From: JAGXLC01 sp964585385
Lineage (GTDB): Bacteria; Bacteroidota; Bacteroidia; Bacteroidales; UBA12077
Length of the DNA stretch: 64,000 nt
Assembly: GCA_964585385.1 (NCBI GenBank)
Contig: CAZPDP010000003.1
Coordinates: 62,001 to 126,000, forward strand
Reading direction: 5' to 3'
In this document: in pieces, positions 19,429 through 28,535 of the stretch
Numbering within the stretch: position 1 is the stretch's first letter
Layout of the letters: every line of letters begins with the position of its first letter
Translations under genes and position numbers: made by a program
The notes under the pieces: generated by a model
Database searches by the model: none
What the model was told of the DNA's origin: nothing
Seen by the model: the letters and a program-made list of their open reading frames with translations, nothing else

Positions 19429-19740
19429 ACATACGATGTCTCAATGTCATCGTATGTTTACTGCCGGGTAGGGCTATGAAATATTTCAACCACAGAGAAC
19501 CGGGAGGATACCCAGAGGGCCACAGCGATGATGCTCTGTGGTTCTCCGTGGTATACTCTGTGTGCTCTGCGGTTATAAAAAAAGCGCAAAAAAAATGTGA
19601 GAAGTGAAAAGGTGTTTCAAAGCTCGTGTTACGTTCCCTTCATAGAACACAGATGACACGGATAAAACGGATTCTCACGGATAAATCTGATTTAAAATCT
19701 TTGGTCGTCAGTGAAACCTGACCGGCTTTTGACGGTTCAG
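19429..19740 (+). repeat. Composite intergenic repeat cassette, copy B (truncated 3')
   Basis: It starts with the hairpin AACATACGATG..CATCGTATGTT (19429-19458) and TACTGCCGGGTAGGGCTATG, then the AACCACAGAG hairpin. Bases 19530-19699 appear identical to 19079-19248 of copy A over 170 bp (offset 451 bp). It breaks off after AAAATCTTTGGTCGTCAG and lacks the closing CATTCC tract and hairpin. Confidence 0.9.
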
Positions 19741-19833
19741 CGTGGAAAATTCATTCAAATTACATCACCTATCCAACCCAACATTCCAGCACTGAAACAT
19801 TCCGGAATTCCAGCCTGCCTTCACGAATCCCTC

Positions 19834-19865
19834 AAAAAAAAGGGACACGGTTCGCCGCATCCCTT
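19834..19865 (-). terminator. Rho-independent terminator of kbl
   Basis: On the minus strand AAGGGATGCGG-CGAA-CCGTGTCCCTT is followed by an eight-T run. It lies 25 bp past the kbl stop. Confidence 0.9.
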
Positions 19866-19890
19866 GAAAATATATAGTTAGTCAGGTGTT

Positions 19891-21111
19891 TTATTCGTAC
19901 TTTTTCAGCACACCCAGGACAAAATCAATGTCTTCTTTGGTGTGTGATGCGGAAATCTGGAACCGAATTTCCTCGTCGCCTTTGGGAACTACCGGGTAGC
20001 TCAGTCCGGTTGCCAAAATGCCGTTTTCGTTGAGGTACTGAACCAGTTTTTTGGTTTTGTGAGAGTCTCTCACCATCAGTGGAACCACCGGGTGATCGCC
20101 TTCTATGGTTTCAAAACCGGCGGCTTTCAATCCGTCATCGAACCGTTTAGTCATTTCGCGCAGATGACTGAGGATTTGCTTCCCTTCTTCAGAATCAGCA
20201 ATTTCCAGGGCTTTTATAGCCGCTGTGGATTCTGATACGGTGATAGGGTTGGAGTACACATAGGTTGGCGCTTTTTCCCTGAGGTACTTAATTACTTCAG
20301 GTGAAGAGACTACATAACCACCGTTTACACCAAAAGCTTTACCTAATGTACCAATGAGTATATCCACTTTAGCGTTGGTGTACTCTTCTGTTCCTCTTCC
20401 GGTATCACCAAATGCGCCTACACCGTGGGAATCATCAGCAATTGAAATTACACCCTCCTCGTATTGGTCGTTGTATTTTTTGCAGATTTCAACCAATTCA
20501 TCGAGTGGGGCATGGTCTCCGCGCATACTAAAAATACCATCGGTAATTACAAGCGCCCGTTTGGCTTTGCCGGCATGCTTTTTCAGCGCTTCTTCCAGTT
20601 CCTGCATGTTGTTGTGGGTATAAATCTCTTTGTCCATCGGTTTACCCAGGCGGATGGCATTGATGATGCAGTTGTGATTCAGCTCATCGCTAATCAGAAC
20701 AGTCTCTTTGCTGGTGAGGGGATAAATTACTCCCAGGCTGGTGGCATAAGCAGAACTGAAAATCATTCCGGCCTCTCGTCCATGGAAATCGGCCAGTTTC
20801 TTTTCCAGGTCGATGTGGGCTTTAAACGTGCCGTTGATGAAACGAACCGCTCCGGGTCCCACGCCAAATTCTTTGGCTCCTTCCTCTTCTGCTTCAATCA
20901 TATCTTTACGCAAAGGCAGTCCCATGTATGAGTTTGAATTCATTCGGATAAATTCCTTATCGCCATAACCTTCCAGCAAATAGCGAGGACCTTTTCCATC
21001 TTTTGGGGGGATTACTTTGGTGATGACCTTCTCTTCGCCTTTGGCCCGGCCACTTTCTTCCAGTTCTTTTACTTCCTGCTGAAGTGCGTTGTTCAATTTA
21101 TCTAATGACAT
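19891..21111 (-). CDS. kbl: 2-amino-3-ketobutyrate CoA ligase (glycine C-acetyltransferase)
   Basis: 406 residues, an alpha-oxoamine synthase of PLP fold type I. The PLP-binding Asp/His region DDSHGVGAFGDTGRG and the Schiff-base Lys in GTLGKAFGVNGGY are present. The N-terminal 30 residues precede a GPRYLLEGYGDKEF segment. The enzyme cleaves 2-amino-3-ketobutyrate with CoA to glycine and acetyl-CoA. The divergent neighbour is an SDR-type threonine dehydrogenase that makes this substrate, which favours kbl over 8-amino-7-oxononanoate synthase. A strong GGAGG site precedes the ATG. Confidence 0.85.
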   Translation of the reverse strand: MSLDKLNNALQQEVKELEESGRAKGEEKVITKVIPPKDGKGPRYLLEGYGDKEFIRMNSNSYMGLPLRKDMIEAEEEGAKEFGVGPGAVRFINGTFKAHIDLEKKLADFHGREAGMIFSSAYATSLGVIYPLTSKETVLISDELNHNCIINAIRLGKPMDKEIYTHNNMQELEEALKKHAGKAKRALVITDGIFSMRGDHAPLDELVEICKKYNDQYEEGVISIADDSHGVGAFGDTGRGTEEYTNAKVDILIGTLGKAFGVNGGYVVSSPEVIKYLREKAPTYVYSNPITVSESTAAIKALEIADSEEGKQILSHLREMTKRFDDGLKAAGFETIEGDHPVVPLMVRDSHKTKKLVQYLNENGILATGLSYPVVPKGDEEIRFQISASHTKEDIDFVLGVLKKYE

Positions 21112-21430
21112 AAAACCTCCTTATTTTTTCTATATTTAACGTATTCTATTACAGTATAATGCAGTACATTTTAAGGCAGCGTAAATTTAATCAATAATTT
21201 TCAATGACATGGTTCATGAAGGGTATTTTTGAACAGATTTCTGGTTTTATGCCTCAACAAATTTGAATGTGTTTTAGTCTGATTTACAAATCTTATTTTT
21301 CGATAACAATCTTTTTAAGAGGAATTACATCCAAAAAAAGTTTCTTCCTGTTATAAATCAGGTTCTAAATTTTTGTTTTATATTATATTCGCATATAAAA
21401 TCTATTGAAAACTTGCTAAACTAACTAATA
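21112..21430. other. Divergent kbl/tdh promoter region
   Basis: AT-rich 319-bp spacer. A near-match to the -7 element (TATATTCG, 21384-21391) lies 39 bp before the tdh ATG. No exact TAnnTTTG was found on the kbl side and no gene was recognised. Confidence 0.4.
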
Positions 21431-22384
21431 ATGAAGAAAATACTAGTCATTGGAGCAGCCGGGCAAATTGGTACGGATCTTACGATTGAATTGCGTAATC
21501 GATTTGGCCCGGAAAATGTAGTTGCCTCGGATATCAAAATGGCTTCAGAGGAAGTCATGGACGGCGGGCCTTTTGAAAACCTGGACGCCATGAACAAAAA
21601 GCGTATTGCCGAGGTATTGGAGCAATACGAAGTCACAGAAATTTATCACCTTGCTGCTATTCTTTCCGGAAATGCAGAAAAAAATCCACGCTGGGCATGG
21701 GATTTAAACATGAACAGTCTTTTTAATGTATTGGATGTAGCCAAAGAAAAAGGCATAAGCAAAATTTTCTGGCCCAGTTCAATGGGCGCTTTTGGTCCCA
21801 GCACCCCGGAATGGGACACTCCCCAGGAAACCATCATGGAGCCCAATACAGTTTACGGCATAAGTAAACTGGCTGGTGAACGTTGGGTAGAGTACTATCA
21901 CGAAAAATACGGCATGGATATCCGCAGTCTCCGTTATCCCGGACTTATAAGCTGGAAAACCGAAGCAGGCGGAGGTACAACCGATTATGCGGTGGAAATT
22001 TTTTACGAAGCGCTAAAATGTGGCCGTTACGAATGTTTCCTCTCTGAAGATATGGCTCTTCCCATGATGTATATGGACGATGCAGTGAAAGCTACCATCC
22101 AGCTTATGGAGGCACCGGCTGAAAATATTAAAGTCCGCTCAAGCTATAACCTGGGTGGTATTAGCTTTACACCTAAAGAACTGGTAGAAGAGATCAGAAA
22201 ATACATCCCGGAACTGGAAGTAACATATAACCCGGATTTCCGTCAAAAAATTGCGGAATCATGGCCCCGGAGAATCAGTGATGAAGCAGCTCAGAAAGAC
22301 TGGGGCTGGCAGGATGAATACGACCTGGGAAAAATGACCAAAGTGATGGTGGAAAACATTAGAAAGAAACTGGGCAAGGATTAA
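21431..22384 (+). CDS. SDR-type L-threonine 3-dehydrogenase (NAD-dependent epimerase fold)
   Basis: 317 residues. N-terminal ILVIGAAGQIGTDL binds NAD, WPSSMGAFGP supplies the catalytic Ser/Thr region and VYGISKLAGE is the YxxxK motif. The sequence resembles the short-chain threonine dehydrogenases known from psychrophilic Flavobacterium rather than the zinc-dependent Tdh. It would oxidise threonine to 2-amino-3-ketobutyrate for the divergent kbl product. UDP-sugar epimerase activity is less likely given the neighbour. Confidence 0.87.
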   Translation: MKKILVIGAAGQIGTDLTIELRNRFGPENVVASDIKMASEEVMDGGPFENLDAMNKKRIAEVLEQYEVTEIYHLAAILSGNAEKNPRWAWDLNMNSLFNVLDVAKEKGISKIFWPSSMGAFGPSTPEWDTPQETIMEPNTVYGISKLAGERWVEYYHEKYGMDIRSLRYPGLISWKTEAGGGTTDYAVEIFYEALKCGRYECFLSEDMALPMMYMDDAVKATIQLMEAPAENIKVRSSYNLGGISFTPKELVEEIRKYIPELEVTYNPDFRQKIAESWPRRISDEAAQKDWGWQDEYDLGKMTKVMVENIRKKLGKD

Positions 22385-22409
22385 GTACAGGTTTTTCAAT
22401 AAATACTTA

Positions 22410-22446
22410 GCATCCGGTATCTCCTCTGACACCGGATGTTTTGTTT
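22410..22446 (+). terminator. Rho-independent terminator after the threonine dehydrogenase
   Basis: CATCCGGT pairs with ACCGGATG, followed by TTTTGTTTTT. The stem resembles the ACATCCGATG hairpins of the intergenic cassettes. Confidence 0.85.
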
Positions 22447-22520
22447 TTGATAGCCAGGGATGAATTTTTGAATAACCTCTAATGTAGACAATTTATGCTT
22501 CATTCTGAATTACGATTGCT

Positions 22521-22528
22521 TATCTTTG
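22521..22528 (+). promoter_or_regulatory. -7 element (TATCTTTG) for gltX
   Basis: Exact TAnnTTTG match 20 bp before the ATG at 22548, giving a short leader. Confidence 0.6.
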
Positions 22529-22547
22529 CACAAAAACGAAAAAATAT

Positions 22548-24083
22548 ATGTTTCAATCAGATGTACGCGTGAGATTTGCTCCCAGTCCGACAGGACCCTT
22601 GCACATGGGAGGAGTACGAACAGCATTGTTCAACTACCTCTTTGCCCGTAAACACAACGGAACCTTCATTCTCAGGATAGAAGACACCGACCAGACCCGA
22701 TATGTTCCCGGTGCGGAAGAATATATCATTAATTCACTTAAGTGGTGCGGACTGGAATTTGACGAAGGCATTGAGCAAGGTGGCGAATACGGACCTTACC
22801 GGCAGTCAGAAAGAAAGGATATGTACAGGAAGTACGCAGAACAGATGGTCCGGGACGGCAAGGCATATTATGCATTTGATACACCGGAAGACCTTGAGGC
22901 CATGCGACAGAGGTTGAAGGAACAGAAAAGCGATATTCAACAATACAATGCCGTTACACGCAGTGAGATGAAAAACTCCCTGACTCTTGGTGAAGAAGAA
23001 ACCAAACGGCTGATTGATCAGGGTGTGCCTTATGTTATTCGCTTTAAGATGAAAGAGGAGCAGCATATTGTGGTGAATGACCTAATTCGGGGCGAAGTGG
23101 AAGTCAATACCAACCAGTTGGACGATAAAGTACTTTTTAAATCGGATGGCTTGCCTACTTACCACCTGGCTAATGTTGTGGACGATCATGAGATGAAAGT
23201 AACGCACGTTATCCGTGGTGAAGAATGGTTGCCCTCTCTGCCCCTGCACTTCATGCTTTATGAAGCGCTTGGCTGGAAAGACAATATGCCTGAATTTTCA
23301 CACTTGCCGCTTATCCTGAAACCCAGCGGAAAAGGTAAACTCAGCAAACGCGACGGACAGAAACACGGATTCCCGGTATTCCCAATGAAATGGACCGACC
23401 CGGAAACGAATGAAACATTTCCCGGTTATAAAGAATCGGGTTACCTCCCCGAGGCGTTTATTAACATTCTGGCGTTTTTAGGATGGAACCCGGGAACTGA
23501 AAAGGAGCTTTACACCACTGACGAATTGATACAGGAGTTTGACCTCGATAAGGTGGGAAAAGCCGGTTCAAAATTCGATCCGGACAAGGCCAGATGGTAC
23601 AATCATCAACACCTTATGCGAAAATCAGACAGGGAACTGGCTGAAATGTTCATGCCGGTTATCCGGGGTAAAGGCATTTCCACCTCACCGGGTTTTGTAG
23701 AAAAAGTTTGTTCTCTTGTAAAAGAACGTATCAATTTTATACAGGACCTGTGGGATCAATCCTGGTTTTTTTTCCAGGCGCCGCATGAATACGATCAAAA
23801 ACTTGTTAAAAAGAAATGGAAAGAGCATACCCCGGAATTAATGGATGAATTTAAACAGCGCCTGAAAGGCATGGATGAGTTTACTGCTGAGAATATAAAA
23901 GCTACCGCAAAGCAAGTAAGCGAAGAAAAAGACCTGGGAATGGGACAGGTAATGTTCCCTTTCAGATTAACCCTTGTAGGAACCGGCATGGGTCCGGATG
24001 TAGCTGAAATTGCTGTGATGATAGGGAAAGAAGAGACGATAAGGAGAATTGAAAAAGCCATTGAAACGATTGAGAAGGGGTGA
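22548..24083 (+). CDS. gltX: Glutamate--tRNA ligase
   Basis: 511 residues. The HIGH-type motif is PSPTGPLHMGGVRTALFNYL, with IEDTDQTR close behind, and the KMSKS-type motif is GKLSKRDGQKHGFPV. The C-terminal anticodon-binding part is complete (KFDPDKARWYNHQHL...). Length is normal for the family. It is monocistronic and followed by copy C of the intergenic cassette, whose hairpins may terminate it. Confidence 0.97.
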   Translation: MFQSDVRVRFAPSPTGPLHMGGVRTALFNYLFARKHNGTFILRIEDTDQTRYVPGAEEYIINSLKWCGLEFDEGIEQGGEYGPYRQSERKDMYRKYAEQMVRDGKAYYAFDTPEDLEAMRQRLKEQKSDIQQYNAVTRSEMKNSLTLGEEETKRLIDQGVPYVIRFKMKEEQHIVVNDLIRGEVEVNTNQLDDKVLFKSDGLPTYHLANVVDDHEMKVTHVIRGEEWLPSLPLHFMLYEALGWKDNMPEFSHLPLILKPSGKGKLSKRDGQKHGFPVFPMKWTDPETNETFPGYKESGYLPEAFINILAFLGWNPGTEKELYTTDELIQEFDLDKVGKAGSKFDPDKARWYNHQHLMRKSDRELAEMFMPVIRGKGISTSPGFVEKVCSLVKERINFIQDLWDQSWFFFQAPHEYDQKLVKKKWKEHTPELMDEFKQRLKGMDEFTAENIKATAKQVSEEKDLGMGQVMFPFRLTLVGTGMGPDVAEIAVMIGKEETIRRIEKAIETIEKG

Positions 24084-24142
24084 GTGAGCAGGGAGAAGGT
24101 GAGCGCTGAGAGGGTGAGAGAATGAGAATGGAAGCCTCCATG

Positions 24143-24591
24143 GCAGGCCTTAACGTACGATGTCTCCAGGTCATCGTATGTTTACTGCCGGGTAAGGCTA
24201 TGGAAAAATTTAACCACAGAGAAAACCCAGAGGGCCGCAGAGACGATGCTCTGTGGCCCTCTGCGTATTTCTCAGTTTGCTCTGCGGTTATAAAAAAAGC
24301 GCAAAAAAAATGTGAGAAGTGAAAAGGTGTTTCAAAGCTCATGTTGCTTTCCCTTAATAGAACACAGATGAAACGCATAAAACGGATTCTCACAGATAAA
24401 TCTGATTTAAAATCTTCGGTCATCAGCGAAACCTGCATGAACCATTCCAAAATGCCATTACTCCCATTAATCCATCATTCCAATATTCCAAACATCCCAA
24501 TTTCTCATTTTTTCCCATTCTCACCCTAATGCCCTCTCATTCAAGCTTCTACAGGAGTAAACATCCGATGAAAACAATGCATCGGATGTTT
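24143..24591 (+). repeat. Composite intergenic repeat cassette, copy C (most complete + strand copy)
   Basis: Order: GGCAGGCCTT, hairpin AACGTACGATG..CATCGTATGTT, TACTGCCGGGTAAGGCTATGG, AACCACAGAG...CTCTGCGGTT hairpin, A-rich AAAAAAAGCGCAAAAAAAA, AACACAGATGAAACGC..., GAAACCTGCATGAACC, a CATTCC tract, and the closing hairpin ACATCCGATG..CATCGGATGT (24561-24590). It fills the gltX-purE spacer. No conserved ORF. Confidence 0.9.
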
Positions 24592-24662
24592 GTCGTAAAA
24601 ATTTTCACTACTATTTAATGACTACTTAACTAACCTGAGTTCGATTTAAAGACGAACGCTCA

Positions 24663-24742
24663 ATATAGCTGGTATTCAGATAGCCCCGCCTTTAGGTGGG
24701 GGGTCGTCTTAAAAGCCAGGACTATCTGAATACCAGCTATAT
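24663..24742. repeat. 21-bp perfect inverted repeat with nested GC-rich hairpin
   Basis: Bases 24663-24683 are the exact reverse complement of 24722-24742. The 38-nt interior itself folds (CCCCGCC-TTTA-GGTGGGG). It lies 44 bp past the purE stop with no T-run on the minus strand, so it looks more like a MITE or cruciform element than a classic terminator. Confidence 0.85.
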
Positions 24743-24786
24743 ACAAATTTATCTTATATCGAGTTCACGTTAACTACCAAAATCTT

Positions 24787-25299
24787 TTAGTTAGTCTTAT
24801 ACTTGAATTTTACCTCAGACAACTCATCGTTGGCTTTGATGATCTTTTGTGCCAGTCCGGCTTTGAAGTTGTCCATGGTGTTCATGATTTTTTCATCTGT
24901 GAGGGCCAGAATCTGGGTGGCCAGGATACCTGCATTTCTTGCCGCGTCAATACCTACTGTGGCAACCGGTATTCCGGGCGGCATTTGTACGATAGAGAGC
25001 AGTGAATCCCATCCGTCAAGAGATATAGAAGCTTTTATGGGTACACCGATAACCGGAAGAGGTGTTAGTGCGGCAACTACGCCCGGCAGGTGAGCAGCTC
25101 CACCAGCCCCGGCAATAATAACTTTCACACCCCGGGAACGGGCATTTTTGGCAAACTCCATAGCCTTTTCCGGTGTACGGTGAGCTGAGAGCGCATTGAT
25201 TTCAAAAGGTATTTTGAATTCATTTAAAATTTTTGCTGCATTTTCCATAATGGGTAGATCCGATGTACTGCCCATTATAATACTTACTTTTGGTTCCAT
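24787..25299 (-). CDS. purE: N5-carboxyaminoimidazole ribonucleotide mutase
   Basis: 170 residues, the normal length of class I PurE. GSTSDLP, LSAHRTPE, IAGAGGAAHLPG and IGVPIKAS are the substrate-binding and catalytic segments. It converts N5-CAIR to CAIR in de novo purine synthesis. It is divergent from hpt, a purine salvage enzyme, across a 78-bp spacer. Confidence 0.97.
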   Translation of the reverse strand: MEPKVSIIMGSTSDLPIMENAAKILNEFKIPFEINALSAHRTPEKAMEFAKNARSRGVKVIIAGAGGAAHLPGVVAALTPLPVIGVPIKASISLDGWDSLLSIVQMPPGIPVATVGIDAARNAGILATQILALTDEKIMNTMDNFKAGLAQKIIKANDELSEVKFKYKTN

Positions 25300-25377
25300 T
25301 GTGTGTATTTGTTTTATGATTTAAAAAATATATCCTTAATTTGCAGAATTGAATCAAAAATAAATAAAATTTGGTAC

Positions 25378-25920
25378 ATGGAAAGAATTAAATTGAAAGA
25401 CAAGGAATTTAAACTGTCTATACCGGAAGCCGAGATAAGACAGGCCATAAAACAAATAGCTGATAAGATTAACAAGGACCTTCCGGATGAGGATCCTCCC
25501 CTTTTCCTTGGAATTCTGAACGGGGCCTTTATGTTTATGGCAGACCTGTTCAAAGAACTGGAAATCAACTGTGAGGTTTCTTTTGTGAAGCTGGCCTCTT
25601 ACCAGGGTACCAATTCTACCGGGAATGTCAAACAATTGATTGGTTTGAATCAAAACCTGAGCGGAAAAAATATTGTTATTGTTGAGGATATAGTAGATAC
25701 GGGTCTGACTATGAATAAGCTCATAAAGCAGGTAAAAGGGTTTGACCCGGCACAGGTAAGGGTAGCTACTTTATTGTTTAAACCGGAAGCCTGCCAGGAA
25801 AAGGTGCAATTGGATTACATAGGCATGGAGATTCCTAATGATTTTATTGTTGGGTATGGCCTGGATTATGATGGGTTGGGAAGAAATTACAAAGATATTT
25901 ATAAAGTAGTTGAAGAATAA
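25378..25920 (+). CDS. hpt: Hypoxanthine phosphoribosyltransferase
   Basis: 180 residues from ATG 25378; the in-frame codon at 25303 would add 25 residues not expected in the family. The PRPP-binding motif is IVIVEDIVDTGLTMNKL and LGILNGAFMFMADL is the PPi loop region. It makes IMP/GMP from hypoxanthine/guanine. First gene of an apparent operon hpt-obg-PAP2-lplA with gaps of 14, 12 and 36 bp. Confidence 0.96.
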   Translation: MERIKLKDKEFKLSIPEAEIRQAIKQIADKINKDLPDEDPPLFLGILNGAFMFMADLFKELEINCEVSFVKLASYQGTNSTGNVKQLIGLNQNLSGKNIVIVEDIVDTGLTMNKLIKQVKGFDPAQVRVATLLFKPEACQEKVQLDYIGMEIPNDFIVGYGLDYDGLGRNYKDIYKVVEE

Positions 25921-25934
25921 TTGAAATACCACGC

Positions 25935-26924
25935 ATGGCCCAATCGAATTTTGTTGATTATGTGAAAATATTCTTTGCTTCCGGAAACGGGGGAGCTGGT
26001 TCGGTGCATTTCAGAAGGGAGAAATTTGTTGCTAAAGGCGGGCCTGACGGAGGTGATGGTGGAAGAGGGGGGCATATTATTCTGAAAGGCAACAAGCAGC
26101 TTTGGACCCTGCTTCATCTCAAATACAACAAACACATTAAGGCGGACCATGGAGAACCCGGAGGTGGTTCCCGGAGTACCGGGGCAAGCGGTGAGGATCA
26201 GGTGGTTGAAGTACCACTGGGAACAGTGGCAAAAGAGGCAGAGACAGGAAAAAAGCTTTTTGAAATTACCGAAGATGGTGAGGAGAAAATACTCATGGAA
26301 GGGGGCAGGGGAGGATTGGGAAATGCGCATTTTAAATCCTCAACCAACCAGACACCCAGGTACGCCCAACCGGGAGAAAAAGGAAGAGAGGATTGGTTTG
26401 TGCTTGAACTCAAACTGCTCGCCGACGTGGGTCTGGTGGGTTATCCGAATGCCGGAAAATCTACTTTTCTCTCTGTCATTTCGGCTGCTAAACCTAAGAT
26501 TGCGGATTATCCTTTCACTACAATGGAACCGAATTTAGGGATGGTGAAATACAAGGGGTTAAAATCATTTGTGGTGGCCGATATCCCGGGAATTATTGAG
26601 GATGCTCATAAAGGTAAGGGACTGGGTTTGCGTTTCCTCAGGCATATTGAGCGGAACTCTCTCCTGCTTTTCACGGTACCTGCCGATAGCGATGACATAC
26701 ACCAGGAGTATAAAACCCTGCTGAATGAACTGGAACAATACAACCCCGAATTACTGGATAAACGAAGAGCACTGGCCATAACCAAATCCGACCTTCTGGA
26801 TAAAGAATTGATGGAATTGATAGAGCAGGACCTGCCGGATATTCCGTATGTTTTTATCTCTTCGGTTGCGCAGCTTGGACTGAATAAAATGAAAGACCTC
26901 ATTTGGGAGGAGCTCAACAGATAA
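25935..26924 (+). CDS. obgE: GTPase Obg
   Basis: 329 residues. The glycine-rich Obg fold (GNGGAGSVHFRREKF...GGPDGGDGGRGG) occupies about 1-158. The G domain follows with G1 GYPNAGKST, G3 DIPGIIE and G4 ITKSDLLD. It stops right after the G domain, without the C-terminal OCT domain. Obg binds the large ribosomal subunit and is normally essential. 14-bp spacing after hpt. Confidence 0.97.
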   Translation: MAQSNFVDYVKIFFASGNGGAGSVHFRREKFVAKGGPDGGDGGRGGHIILKGNKQLWTLLHLKYNKHIKADHGEPGGGSRSTGASGEDQVVEVPLGTVAKEAETGKKLFEITEDGEEKILMEGGRGGLGNAHFKSSTNQTPRYAQPGEKGREDWFVLELKLLADVGLVGYPNAGKSTFLSVISAAKPKIADYPFTTMEPNLGMVKYKGLKSFVVADIPGIIEDAHKGKGLGLRFLRHIERNSLLLFTVPADSDDIHQEYKTLLNELEQYNPELLDKRRALAITKSDLLDKELMELIEQDLPDIPYVFISSVAQLGLNKMKDLIWEELNR

Positions 26925-26936
26925 AACCTCTGATTT

Positions 26937-27515
26937 ATGATTGAAATAATACTTGAACTCGATACCAGGCTGTTTTTATTTCTTAACGGACTTCATTCCC
27001 CTTTCTGGGATACACTCATGTGGTGGTTCAGCGAAAAGGAATTCTGGTACCCGCTATATGGGCTTCTTATCATTGCTATGGCGTGGAAATACAGGTGGAA
27101 TGCCATCTTTACGTTGGTTTTTATTGCTCTTACCATTACACTGGCTGACCAGATCTCTGTAAAAGTCTTCAAAGAAGGATTTGAGCGCCTCAGACCCTCT
27201 CATAATCCTGAACTGGAAGGAATGATTCACCATATTAATAACTACCAGGGTGGATTATACGGCTTTGTCTCATCTCACGCAGCTAACACTTTTGGGCTGG
27301 CAGCATTCACTTCTTTGTTATTTAGAAAACGATGGTTTACCTGGTTTATCTTTATTTGGGCGGCAGTTGTATCGTACAGCCGTATCTATCTCGGTGTGCA
27401 TTATCCTTTGGATATTATAGGCGGAGCGCTGTTGGGTATGATACTCGGATATTTGGTGTTCTGGTTGTATACCTGGGTTGGAAGGCGTTATTTAAAAAGA
27501 ACATTTGCCGGTTGA
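26937..27515 (+). CDS. PAP2-family membrane phosphatase
   Basis: 192 residues with several hydrophobic helices. The three phosphatase motifs are present: KVFKEGFERLRP (KxxxxxxRP), FVSSHAANTFG (PSGH-like with SSHA), and SRIYLGVHYPLD (SRxxxxxHxxxD). It probably dephosphorylates undecaprenyl pyrophosphate or a phosphatidyl lipid at the periplasmic face; the sequence alone does not decide. Third gene of the hpt operon. Confidence 0.92.
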   Translation: MIEIILELDTRLFLFLNGLHSPFWDTLMWWFSEKEFWYPLYGLLIIAMAWKYRWNAIFTLVFIALTITLADQISVKVFKEGFERLRPSHNPELEGMIHHINNYQGGLYGFVSSHAANTFGLAAFTSLLFRKRWFTWFIFIWAAVVSYSRIYLGVHYPLDIIGGALLGMILGYLVFWLYTWVGRRYLKRTFAG

Positions 27516-27551
27516 TCCTTGTTTTGATGATTTAATCTAAAACTATGTTCT

Positions 27552-28535
27552 ATGATCTGCATAAAAAACCCGGATACGAATCCCTATTTCAATTTAGCTG
27601 CCGAAGAGTATGCGATTAAGAATTTCTCCGATAACATGTTTATGCTCTGGAGAAATGAGCCTTGTATTGTAGTAGGAAATCATCAAAACACCCTTGCCGA
27701 AATCAATCTCGATTATGTTAAAGAAAATGATTTATATGTCGTTAGACGTATGTCCGGAGGAGGAGCTGTTTTCCAGGACTTAGGTAACCTGAACTTTACA
27801 TTCATCAAGAATATCGATGAAAGTAATAATAAAGTCGATTTCAGCACCTATACCAAGCCCATTATTGAGGTATTGAGAAATATGGGACTCAATGCCAGTT
27901 TTGAGGGTAGGAATGACATTGTCATTGATGGGAGGAAAATATCAGGAAATGCCCAGGCTGTAAGAAACAACAGGATGCTTCATCATGGTACTTTGCTGTT
28001 TTCTTCTGTGATGGAAGATTTGGCTAAAGCACTGAAGGTAAACCCTTTAAAATTCAAAGGCAAAGCTGTTAAATCGGTAAAAAGCCGTGTTACCAATATT
28101 AAGGAGCATCTTGACGAAGATATCGACGTTCTGGAATTCAGGGATCGCATCATGGACCACATCATATCGACTAATGAGGGTGCAGAACCCTATGAATATA
28201 CGGAAGAAGATCGTCGCAAAATCAACCAGTTGGTTGAAGAAAAATACGGAACCTGGAACTGGAATTATGGTTCTTCACCCAAATACAATTTTGAAAAGTT
28301 GATTAAAACCGATGGCGGAAACATTGAGTTTCATATCAATGTGGAAAAGGGCATCATGAAAGACGTGAAGATTTTCGGAGATTATTTCAACAGCTTAGAT
28401 ACACGGGAAATAGAGGATATGCTTAAGAATCTACCTCATGAGCACCAGAAAATTAAAAATAAACTGAATGGGATAGATTTTGAAAAATACTTTCATAAGG
28501 TGGATAAAGAAGAATTCATCGCAGGAATGTTTTAA
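27552..28535 (+). CDS. lplA: Lipoate--protein ligase A
   Basis: 327 residues. The N-terminal lipoyl ligase fold has RRMSGGGAVFQDLGNLNFTF and the adenylate-binding Lys in DGRKISGNAQ. The C-terminal accessory domain (from about 250) is present, so the protein is of the complete LplA type that activates and transfers free lipoate to dehydrogenase E2 and GcvH proteins. Last gene of the operon. Confidence 0.95.
   Translation: MICIKNPDTNPYFNLAAEEYAIKNFSDNMFMLWRNEPCIVVGNHQNTLAEINLDYVKENDLYVVRRMSGGGAVFQDLGNLNFTFIKNIDESNNKVDFSTYTKPIIEVLRNMGLNASFEGRNDIVIDGRKISGNAQAVRNNRMLHHGTLLFSSVMEDLAKALKVNPLKFKGKAVKSVKSRVTNIKEHLDEDIDVLEFRDRIMDHIISTNEGAEPYEYTEEDRRKINQLVEEKYGTWNWNYGSSPKYNFEKLIKTDGGNIEFHINVEKGIMKDVKIFGDYFNSLDTREIEDMLKNLPHEHQKIKNKLNGIDFEKYFHKVDKEEFIAGMF

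Noticed and set aside
18987..19890. Insertion sequence or transposon remnant in the trpS-kbl spacer
   Set aside because: No transposase fragment and no terminal inverted repeats bounding the whole segment; better described as composite non-coding repeats.
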